The translations under genes and the position numbers were made by a program. Under the pieces are notes generated by a model. The model was not told where the DNA came from. It was given only the letters and a program-made list of their open reading frames with translations, and searched no databases. Shown here piece after piece: positions 56,101-64,000 of a stretch of DNA of 64,000 nt. Origin of the DNA: Amphibalanus amphitrite (lineage: Eukaryota > Arthropoda > Thecostraca > Balanomorpha > Balanidae); contig NW_024881568.1 in the NCBI RefSeq assembly GCF_019059575.1, positions 124,001 to 188,000 on the forward strand, given 5' to 3'. Numbering within the stretch: position 1 is the first letter of the stretch; the number at the start of each line of letters is the position of its first letter.

Positions 56101-57880
56101 CAGTAACTCTCAGACGTATTCCGGGTATTTTTGCGGCACAGTTTTCTCGGTACCACCATGGGCTCCTTTCTGACGCCGGTCGTTTAGTATTCTGACGTCA
56201 ATCTCTCCGCGTGCCTCTTACCCCCCTCCATCCGGCGGGTCCCTTCGACGTCACTGTTCTTTCATGTCCCTTTTGGCGCTCATCCTTCTGTGTTCCGCTC
56301 GGATGTCAGTCCATTCGTGCCTTCCCTCTGTCTCTTTCTTCGTTCTCCGCCTGACGCCGGTCTCTGAACCCCATCCTTCTCACGCCGGTCCCTCTGCGCT
56401 CCCCCAACGTCCAGTCTCCGTCCGTCCGTGCCCTCGTCTGACGCCCGGCCGACGGCCCCTCGCGTCTCCGCAGCTCTCGTCTCTGACATGGATGTCGGAC
56501 CACAAAGTGAACCGGGAGCAGACGTACTGTTACTGCGGCGGGCCCGGCGACTGGTTCAACAAGATGTTGCAGTGCTTCCAGTGCCGACAGTGGTTCCACG
56601 AGGTGTGCATCGAGTGTCTGCAGTACCCGCTGCTCAGCGGCGACCGGTGAGTCAGCGGGGGAGCCGAGGGTAAGTGAAGAGCTCTGTGTTTGTGCTGAGT
56701 GGCGAGGGAGGTAGGAGAGCAAGGGATGGGCGGTGAGTGGAGGTGTAGGGTAGAGACGGCTGGTGAGAGGAGCTGAAAGGAGGCGGGTCGTGGAAGGTCA
56801 CTGGGGATGTGTGCAGGGGTAATATAGCTAGACGTGAATGACCCACGCGCTGCTTACCTGTGAAGCTGGTATGGTAGAGGACTGGTCCCGAGGCATGAGT
56901 GCCGTTGCCTGCCGTGTGTGCCCTGCCTGACGCTTCGGGCGTCATAACCGCTCATTTAGACAGCGATCAGTAGCGCTGTTCATGCTAATACTTTCCAAAC
57001 AGCTCTGATCAGAGCTTTTGTTTCTCGATGTCTTCGGGCCGATGAATTCATTATAAATGAAATTACTTCACCAGCGTTAGCGTGTGCAAATAAGTGCTGG
57101 AAATTTGCACCTGTATTTCAACTTTTTATTATCTTTGAGATACACACTGCTGAAAAGTTAGCTGGAGCGGACCTGGCCGCTGTTCGCTGACGCCCGAGTT
57201 CGGTCGAATTCACGCGGCTCCATTGCGAAGTTGTGTATGGAGCGCCACCTCGGGCGCTGCGCTGCGCGCCTGTCGGTAGCTCGGTGCTCCTTCCGTGCCC
57301 TGGACGTGGCAGTGCTCCCAGGCCGGCGGCGGGAGCCGGGACTCGCCCGCGGCAGAGCCGGCTACAGCGCCTCTGGCCCCGGCAGACCTGTGCTGTTGTC
57401 TGTGCTTCTGATACTGGCCGGCTATTCGCCGAAGCTGGCGGGTCCGGTACCTACAGCTGGACGTGTTGGGCCATCGGCTAGACGGTGGTAGATTGTACGC
57501 AGTGGCGAACAGGTCGTCTACTCCGTGCCTGACTGGCCAGCCTCCGACATACCGACGGACCTCTAAGATTCGGACTTACCTCTGACTCCCATCTGACCTC
57601 GAACACTGACCAGTTCTGCCTGATCCCTTTGTAGCCCCTATATTACACCTGGCTGACTGATCTCCGGCCTGTGTGCCTCGGCAGGTACCACGTGTTCGTG
57701 TGCGCCGTCTGTAATGACGGCACCGAGCTGGTGAAGCGGCTCGACATCCGCTGGCAGGAGGTGGTCCACCTGGCGCTCTTCAACCTGACGGTGGCCTCGC
57801 AGAAGCGCTACCACGACCTGGACCTGGCGCTGCTGCCCTGGATCGACGAGCACTGGGACGTCCTCCAGGCGCCCATTTAC
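53193..57880 (+). CDS. Pcl: Polycomb-like (PHF1/MTF2/PHF19) PRC2 accessory protein, 5' part
   Basis: Exons 53193-53219, 53795-53914, 54943-55137, 55739-55867, 56474-56646, 57685-57880 join in frame to 280 codons. The last ends at a GTGAGT donor, so the gene continues past what I can find. Pcl proteins recruit PRC2 to chromatin in the nucleus. Domains in order: Tudor ([20 protein letters not shown] to WSQYRNVS, about 26-70); PHD1 (CCMC, then [13 protein letters not shown], closing WSCEEC); the family block [18 protein letters not shown]2 ([27 protein letters not shown] closing VCAVC); and the start of the extended-homology region ([34 protein letters not shown]). The Tudor pocket lacks the usual Trp. 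The remaining extended-homology and C-terminal PRC2-binding exons are expected downstream; a BEL/Pao element occupies the next 5 kb. Confidence 0.92.
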
Positions 57881-58923
57881 GTGAGTCGGAGGCGCCGCGG
57901 CAGTCGCGCGGCGGCCACAGCATATACAGGGGGCTTGTGACCATTAAAGCCGTTCGCACCATACGTCTCGGCAGGGATGTGTTCGTTACCACGGTAGGAC
58001 GGCTGGAGTATCGAGTGTCTGTGGCTGCGCACCAGCTGACGTGGGGCCGTGGCTAGACGTCACCAGTGCCAGTCAGTGTGGCCAAATTGGTTTAGCGTTA
58101 GGGGGAGGATGTAAAAAAAGTCGTATGAGGATGTCACTACTTAAAAAAAAACTCGTCTTCAGTGTCATTTTAGGTGCAGTTTTTACAAGTTATGTGGAAA
58201 AACTATACCTGACGACAAGCTCTGGTAGAAAGTAAAAAAAAAAAATCAAATATTGTCATCAAAGATGTAAAAAAAAAAAAAAACAGCAAGCGCGACAGTA
58301 CGAGTATGCTGGTGCGAATCGTACATTGGAATATTTTTAGTCTTTATTCCTACACTAGGTATGCTTTCACAACAAAAACGTTGTGATGATGTAATTTTAA
58401 AATTTCTGAGGATGTCATTATACTTTTCACTTGGGGTGACTTTCCCCGCAACATCACCAATTTGACCACACTTGTAACGAATTAAATCACACTCTGTATT
58501 GAAACCCATGTTGAAAAGAGAATACTTCAAGCATCGATTTCAGCCAAAAAAAGAACAAAAACGTCCGATCAAGAACTTCAGACTTCAGAATCACTCGAAA
58601 CTAGCCGACAACAACAATAAGGCGCAAAATACCAGCCTTGACAAAGGTCACGTGGCTCACCACGACCGCACCTCCCAACGCGGCAAAAACACTCAACTCC
58701 AATTCGCACATCCGTGACATCAAGTAAATGCAACACAACAAAACGACGCAGATCTAATAGCGAGTCACAACTAAATTCACAACATCCTCCCCGCCTTTGG
58801 ATTGCCTTGACAATCCAAACCTATTTTGCCTCAATCCGTCCAGCCCTTTCTCATTCGAACTGTCTAAGAGGGGGCAGAGGTAAGAAGAGGAGCGCGCTGC
58901 CTGCTGCTGTCAGGTGGAGGGCA
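57881..58923. other. Pcl intron or downstream region
   Basis: No exon recognised. A-tracts lie at 58145, 58235 and 58270. The plus-strand purine-rich stretch near 58868-58895 lies just 3' of the BEL/Pao ORF on its own strand, but I could not identify an LTR. Confidence 0.35.
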
Positions 58924-61900
58924 TCAGTCAAGTAGTCCCAAGTCATATAGTCTCTGGACTGCCCGGGTCCTCAAGTGCCCTCCCTGGGTTCGAACCTCAG
59001 CAGACCTGGTCACCCCATATCTGCCAGGGAACAGCTTAGTGACGGTCCCCATCACCCACTTCATTCGGGGAACGTTATCCTCCCTGACGAGCACCACCGA
59101 CCCCGGCTGTAGCTGACCTTGATGCGAAAACTTGCGCACCGAGTGAGGGAGGTTCCGCAAATATACATCCCTCCAGACCGTCCAGAAACGGTTCAGACGC
59201 CTCTCGCGTACCCTAGCCCTGTCGGAGAGCGCTCTACCACTTACCGCTTCTGGATCCTCCAGCAGCCTGGCCTGGAAGCCGGCGCCACGTCCAGTGAGGA
59301 AATGACTGGGCGTCAGTGGACTCTCGCAGTCGATCGCGTCAGTCACCTGAGTCAGTGGACGTGAATTCACACATGACTCGACCTCAGTCAGCACAGTCTC
59401 TAACTCCACTTGAGTGAGACATCTTGTGCCGAGCGACTTCCTGAGTCCCACCTTCACGGAAAGCACCAGTCGCTCCCACCAACCGCCCCACCACGGTGAG
59501 TTTGGCACGATAAACTTCCACCGGGGAGCGAGATGTCCAAAGTACCGCTGCATCAGCTGATCGGCTCCGCTGAACGTTCGCGCGTTATCTGAATAGATAA
59601 CTGACGGCAGAGTCCTTCTGGCAGCGAAACGTCTGAGCGCCATCAAAAAGTCAGCCTGTGACAGTGATCCTGTCAACTCCAGATGCACTGCGCGTGTCAC
59701 AGCGCAGGTGAATAGGCACACATAGAACTTTCTTCGTGGGCAGTCCACCGCGAAAATCGGCCCCGCGAAATCCACTCCTGTGACCGAGAACGGCGGCGCA
59801 CGGGTTACCCTGTCGCGAGGGAGCGGCGCCGCCGGCTCGTTACACTGGACAGCATCCTGCCGCTGACAAACCAAACACGAGCGTTTGATGCGCTTTGCCA
59901 GGCAGCGGAGACCCACGATCCAAAAGGCCGCTCGGAGTGCAGTGATCAGAGTAGACACACCACAGTGGCACATCATACGATGCTGGTCCCACACCAGCAG
60001 TTCGGCCACCCGTCCCTTTGGGAGCAAAACAGGGTGTCGCTCCTCACTGGTCAACTCAGACTCCTGAAGCCTGCTCCCGATTCTCAGGAGCCCGTCGTCG
60101 CCTATGAAGGGGGACAGACGGTATACCCTCGAACTTTTAGGTACTGGCTTGCCCCGTTGTAGGGCGCTGAACTCTGCTGCAAAGGCCAGTCGTTGTTCCT
60201 CTCGCAGCAGCAGGTGCCTGGCCGCCACCAACTCATCGGCCGAGAGATCGCCAGTGGACCGATCGTGACGCCCAGACCGCGCGTTGTGGCGGAAGCGGTT
60301 CACCCAAGCCACCACTCTGACCGCCTTGTTCATAGACGACCAGCGGCTGCAGTCGAATATTGGGGCACTCTGTGCCGCAGTCACCAGAGCTGGGAGGCCG
60401 GCGCTCCCAACCACCGAGACACCGGCATCATCCAGCTCGCACGACAGAAGTGTTGCCTCCGGCAGCTCTTCACTGGACACGAGAGGCACTGACTCATCAG
60501 CCCTGGGACGAGCCTGAGGCGTAGCCAGCCACCTGGGACCACGGAACCACAGCTCCGATCCGCTCAGACACTCAGCCGATACTCCGCGGGTCGTCAGATC
60601 TGCTGGGTTCTCCTCACCAGGACAATGAGACCAGTCCGACGGAGCGGTCAGACCCTGTATCTCCGTCACTCGATTTGCAACAAATTGCTTCCATTGCCTA
60701 GGCTCGCCACGGATCCATCCTAGTGCGATCATCGAGTCTGTCCAGCACCGAGTCTCTGTGTCATCAGGAAGCCTCAGAGCCTGCCTCACAAGAACGGCTA
60801 GGCGTGCAGCCAGCAGACTTCCCAGTAGCTCAAGTCGTGGCAGAGTAACACTCTTCAGTGGCGCCAACCTCGCCTTGGCCACGACCAAGGTAACCTCAAT
60901 AGAGCCATCTGACTGGGAGATCCGGAGGTAGACCGCTGCCCCGTAGCCCTTAGGAGAGGCGTCACCGAAGGCGTGAATCGAAACGCCAGCACCACGGTTC
61001 CAGCCCTCAGTCGAGTAGCAGCGGGGAATGTGAATCTGCTGGAGCAGCTCCAGACCTTTCAGCCACTCCATGAACATCAGGCTGGACTCCGAGGGAAGCT
61101 CATCATCCCACCCAATACCGAGCTTCCACAGCTCCTGGAAGATGCGTTTTGCAACCATCACGAACGGAGCAACAAACCCCAAGGGGTCGAATAGCCGAGC
61201 TATGCAGCTCAGCACCACACGCTTGGTCGGAGACACATCAGCAGGGACAGTGAGGCCCTCGAACGAGAAGATGTCCTCAGCTGGACTCCAACTCACCCCC
61301 AGGACCTTCACACTCTCGAGCTCGCCTGTGCCAGAGGCAGCGTGAGCCTTGTCGAACATCACTGAGCTGTTTGACGTGCACTTCGTCAGGATCATACCGG
61401 CGTCAGCCATCACGGCCTGAGCCTCCGTCAGCAGAGCGCTCGCCTCCTGCTCAGAGTCGGCTCCCGAAAGGAGGTCATCAACATAAAAGTTCTCGAGCAT
61501 CTCAGTTATCGCACGAGAGGAGGGATACCTTGAAAGGTGATGGCGGATAGTCGCGTTCAACAAGAACGGACTGGAGCTGACCCCAAAGGTCACCCTTCGA
61601 AAGCGCATCACCCGCTTCCGACCCTCATGAATCCAGAGGAACCTGTGAGCGTCCCTGTCTTCCTTCCTGAGGCCCACCTGCAGGAAGGCTTTGCTGATGT
61701 CCGCCGTCACGGCCACCTTCCAGCGTCTGAAACGAAGCAGCACGTCTACAAGACTGGGAATCAGACACGGTCCCACCTCAAGGCAATCGTTGAGCGAGAC
61801 ACCATTGGGACCGGTTGCAGAAGCGTCAAACACCGGTCTCACCCGAGTCGAAGTGCTGAATTCCTTTACAACAGGACGGTGAGGCAGGTAGAAGCAAGGA

Positions 61901-62262
61901 TAAGGACCATCCAGCTCGTGGCTGGAAACCTCCTCCACCACACCCGCCTGCTCCATCTCCTGGAGTGCCTCCGAATAGGCCACTCCCAGCTCTGGGTCTC
62001 TGTCCAGCCGACGAGACAGACCCGACAGGCGCGCCTCAGCGGCGGACCTGTTCTCTTGGAGCTTCTTTTCGCTGCCAGCCTTCCACGGCAGCGCCACCTC
62101 GTACCTACCATCAACTTTGCTCACAGATGCATCAAAGTGGGTAAGCACCTCAGAATCGGTCTCCTCTGGCTCACTGATCCCAATCCCTTCGAGGGACCAC
62201 AACCGCCTCAGAGACCGCTCGTGAATGTCACCAAGACACAGCAGACTTGTGGCGCTGCCCAC
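58924..62262 (-). CDS. BEL/Pao retrotransposon pol (RT, RNase H, integrase)
   Basis: A 1112-residue open frame encodes the pol part of a BEL/Pao LTR retrotransposon. Reverse transcriptase: VRPVFDASA, TADISKAFLQV (186-196) and the catalytic FYVDDLLSG (YVDD 260-263). The Peptidase_A17/RNase H region has acidic residues in HAFGDAS (D434), LPRLELLG (E477) and CWTDS (D509). The integrase zinc finger has H761, H766, C796, C799. The integrase core has D831 (TGVDFAG), D892 (YSDNARTF) and E930 (WWERL), so the DDE triad is complete. A C-terminal domain of the DUF5641 type follows (RDVYLRNLP, GSVVLVREDN, WVMGTV). The true frame continues upstream into the protease part but is interrupted by a 301-bp insertion at 62272, so this Met is not the native start. 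No second LTR was identified. It lies opposite to Pcl, probably in a Pcl intron. Confidence 0.93.
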   Translation of the reverse strand: MGSATSLLCLGDIHERSLRRLWSLEGIGISEPEETDSEVLTHFDASVSKVDGRYEVALPWKAGSEKKLQENRSAAEARLSGLSRRLDRDPELGVAYSEALQEMEQAGVVEEVSSHELDGPYPCFYLPHRPVVKEFSTSTRVRPVFDASATGPNGVSLNDCLEVGPCLIPSLVDVLLRFRRWKVAVTADISKAFLQVGLRKEDRDAHRFLWIHEGRKRVMRFRRVTFGVSSSPFLLNATIRHHLSRYPSSRAITEMLENFYVDDLLSGADSEQEASALLTEAQAVMADAGMILTKCTSNSSVMFDKAHAASGTGELESVKVLGVSWSPAEDIFSFEGLTVPADVSPTKRVVLSCIARLFDPLGFVAPFVMVAKRIFQELWKLGIGWDDELPSESSLMFMEWLKGLELLQQIHIPRCYSTEGWNRGAGVSIHAFGDASPKGYGAAVYLRISQSDGSIEVTLVVAKARLAPLKSVTLPRLELLGSLLAARLAVLVRQALRLPDDTETRCWTDSMIALGWIRGEPRQWKQFVANRVTEIQGLTAPSDWSHCPGEENPADLTTRGVSAECLSGSELWFRGPRWLATPQARPRADESVPLVSSEELPEATLLSCELDDAGVSVVGSAGLPALVTAAQSAPIFDCSRWSSMNKAVRVVAWVNRFRHNARSGRHDRSTGDLSADELVAARHLLLREEQRLAFAAEFSALQRGKPVPKSSRVYRLSPFIGDDGLLRIGSRLQESELTSEERHPVLLPKGRVAELLVWDQHRMMCHCGVSTLITALRAAFWIVGLRCLAKRIKRSCLVCQRQDAVQCNEPAAPLPRDRVTRAPPFSVTGVDFAGPIFAVDCPRRKFYVCLFTCAVTRAVHLELTGSLSQADFLMALRRFAARRTLPSVIYSDNARTFSGADQLMQRYFGHLAPRWKFIVPNSPWWGGWWERLVLSVKVGLRKSLGTRCLTQVELETVLTEVESCVNSRPLTQVTDAIDCESPLTPSHFLTGRGAGFQARLLEDPEAVSGRALSDRARVRERRLNRFWTVWRDVYLRNLPHSVRKFSHQGQLQPGSVVLVREDNVPRMKWVMGTVTKLFPGRYGVTRSAEVRTQGGHLRTRAVQRLYDLGLLD

Positions 62263-62271
62263 CGTCCTAGC

Positions 62272-62572
62272 CAGGGCTGCGGAGTCGATGGATTTTCGGC
62301 GACTCCGACTCCGACTCCGACTCCGGCTTTAAAAAATCAGCTCCGACTCCGACTCCGACTCCGGGCAGAATTGTCGACTCCGACCGACTCCAACTCCCGA
62401 CTCCGACTCCGCAGACCTAGCAGGGCTGCGGAGTCGACAGATTTTCGGTGACTCCGACTCCGACTCCGGCTCGGGTTTCTAAAATCGACTCCGACTCCGA
62501 CTCCGACTCCGGTCACAACTGTCGACTCCGACCGACTCCGACTCCGACTCCGACTCCGACTCCTCAGCCCTG
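62272..62572. mobile_element. hAT-like GGAGTC-repeat element, apparent tandem dimer
   Basis: The insertion starts CAGGGCTGC and ends CAGCCCTG. It is flanked by the 8-base direct repeat GTCCTAGC at 62264-62271 and 62573-62580, as expected for hAT elements. The interior is (CGACTC)n with spacers such as GATTTT. A second CAGGGCTGCGGAGTCG start occurs at 62421, preceded by ACCTAG, so it looks like two short copies in tandem sharing a target repeat. No ORF. Insert plus duplication is 309 bases, a multiple of three, but stops inside break the pol frame. Confidence 0.85.
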
Positions 62573-62580
62573 GTCCTAGC

Positions 62581-63306
62581 ACCATCTGGCGCACTCACCT
62601 TACCGGAGATGATCCACCCCAGTGCGGTCTCCTGCGCCACGGGTCCCCCTTCCAGCCGAATCTCACCCTGTTTCATCAGATCCCAGTAGCAGTCCAGCCC
62701 CACCAGTATGTCTACAGTCAGTTGTCTGTCAGAGGGCGGATCAGCCAGCTCCAGGTGACTGAAGGACTGCAGCACAGCAGCAGGCATGCGTGGGCGCTGG
62801 AGTGGCATGCATATCACAGGGATCCTGATAGCCTGAACGGAAAGGGCTGTCGGAGAGGCTACATTGGAGCCAACCATCTCCACTCGGTACACATCTCTGT
62901 GCTCAGCAGATGAGCCAGTCCCTCCGAATGCCGCATAGGATACTGTCTCAGAGCCTACCCACTCGGGCTCAGCTGACTTAACGAGTCTGTCACTGACATA
63001 TGTCCTATCACTACCTGTATCGAAAAGCGCAGTGGCTTCTACTCGCTGTCCGCCGCGACCTACTACAGTTACACGTGCGGTGGGCAGCACTGTGCAGCTC
63101 CTCTCTAGACCACCACTCTTGCATGACAGGGATGGATGCTGAGCAGGGTTTGAGCCACTGCTACGGATACTGCTATCACTGGCTCCTGTCGCACCCCCTT
63201 GATCGCGCTGCATACCCCCTCCATGTAGCTTGAAACAGCACACTACATTGTGCCGTCCACCACACTCAGCGCACACTGCCCCACACTTTCGTGCAACATG
63301 CCCAGT
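62581..63306 (-). pseudogene. BEL/Pao zinc knuckle and aspartic protease part, truncated
   Basis: This is the part of the same element upstream of the reverse transcriptase. On the minus strand it reads a zinc-knuckle-like TGHVARKCGAVCAECGG and a linker. The protease region has the active-site motif ALFDTGSDRTYVS, then VDILVGLDCYWDLM and GWIISGKVSAPDGAR, as in the DUF1758-type protease of BEL/Pao. The gag N-terminus is absent: similarity stops near 63306-63312, where the sequence changes to unrelated AT-rich DNA. Its 3' end joins the pol frame across the hAT-like insertion. The element is therefore 5'-truncated and interrupted, and unlikely to be active. Confidence 0.85.
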
Positions 63307-63312
63307 AGGGCG

Positions 63313-64000
63313 GGTCGATGGAAAAAGTTTCCAAGTGAAGAGCGATTTTCCTACGGGCTGATCCATAAAACGGTTAAAACATATTTTTTGCGAATTTTTG
63401 AAAAGGAACTGGGCGCGCCGTCAACGGTTTTTCGAGACCACTTTTGCTAATTTTTCTCGTTGTTTGCAAAATGTAGTGGGAAAAATTCGAGAAAGGTACT
63501 ATATTTACCACTTTCCTAGTTCTACATGCTTACCCCCACCTCTTCACAAAGTTTGGAAACCCCAGTGGCAGAATCGTGCTCAGAATAGCGATTAGCATCG
63601 GCGCTCTGAGCGCAACGAAACCAGCGCCATCTATTGAGCGAGTTTGGCATAACATTGATTTTGACGGCTTTCCGACCGTTAAAAGCTGACGCAGCCGCTG
63701 CCACGTCGGGTATATGGTGTTCTTTGGTGTTCCTAGGTGTCTGGTGTTCCTTATTTGACACTAGGTGAGTTGTACCCATTCGATCCGAAATACTTCAGGA
63801 ATCATAAATTGCTCCGGAAGCTATACCTATAGTGATTTCGCAAAGAAAACAGCGAGATGCTTAACTTTGATACCAATATGTTTATCAGTTAAATTAAGTT
63901 TTGCAGACAGATAACATCAGTCCAAACCGTATGTTCATTTTTAAATGCAATGTAGCCAGCCACCTAACCGTCCAAGGACAGAAAATCACACTTCGATAAT
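63313..64000. other. Unannotated end of window
   Basis: No gene, LTR or repeat recognised. Confidence 0.4.

Overview
The window looks like a piece of an invertebrate nuclear genome, most likely arthropod and plausibly crustacean. Its genes are split by GT-AG introns and resemble animal genes. It has one eukaryotic tRNA gene, many nested transposons of animal types (L2/CR1-like non-LTR elements, a Penelope-like element, a BEL/Pao element, TTAA- and hAT-type DNA elements) and long microsatellites. I cannot name the species from sequence alone.

Layout. Bases 1-31,800 are almost entirely repeats. They hold three TTAA-flanked non-coding DNA elements packed with AGGTCA half-sites (1,779-5,016; 6,344-7,380; 9,253-10,143), a second copy of the first (19,157-21,700), and two copies of a 300-bp foldback element. 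There are two truncated non-LTR reverse transcriptases, several G-rich or degenerate minisatellites, and a Penelope GIY-YIG fragment between 202-bp inverted repeats. A 6.3-kb composite (24,943-31,241) with ACGTTG arrays at both ends holds nested insertions. A tRNA-Leu(UAA) lies at 31,815-31,897 on the minus strand.

Genes. From 32.8 kb the window is gene-bearing. (1) An Arl13b-type ciliary GTPase can be reconstructed in eight exons on the plus strand (32,816-43,178; 500 aa). Its 6.4-kb third intron contains three same-strand, apparently intronless, very hydrophobic ORFs that I do not recognise; two share a nearly identical segment of about 220 bp. (2) A C9orf78/TLS1-type spliceosome-associated protein can be reconstructed in seven exons on the minus strand (48,545-45,508; 290 aa). 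(3) A Polycomb-like (Pcl/PHF1/MTF2/PHF19) gene starts at 53,193 on the plus strand. Its Tudor, PHD1, PHD2 and extended-homology exons are visible to 57,880, and its 3' exons are not in the window.

Between and after these genes lie a 5'-truncated non-LTR element (48,872-51,080), a 501-bp foldback MITE (51,969-52,469), and a BEL/Pao pol-protease element (about 58,924-63,310, minus). A hAT-like GGAGTC-repeat element has inserted between the protease and reverse transcriptase parts of the BEL/Pao element.

The three host genes have no evident functional link: cilium signalling, RNA splicing/telomere, and PRC2 recruitment. The most novel-looking material is the nested membrane-protein trio in the Arl13b intron and the TTAA elements carrying nuclear-receptor-type half-sites. 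All exon structures come from splice consensus, frame continuity and remembered family resemblance; nothing was searched.
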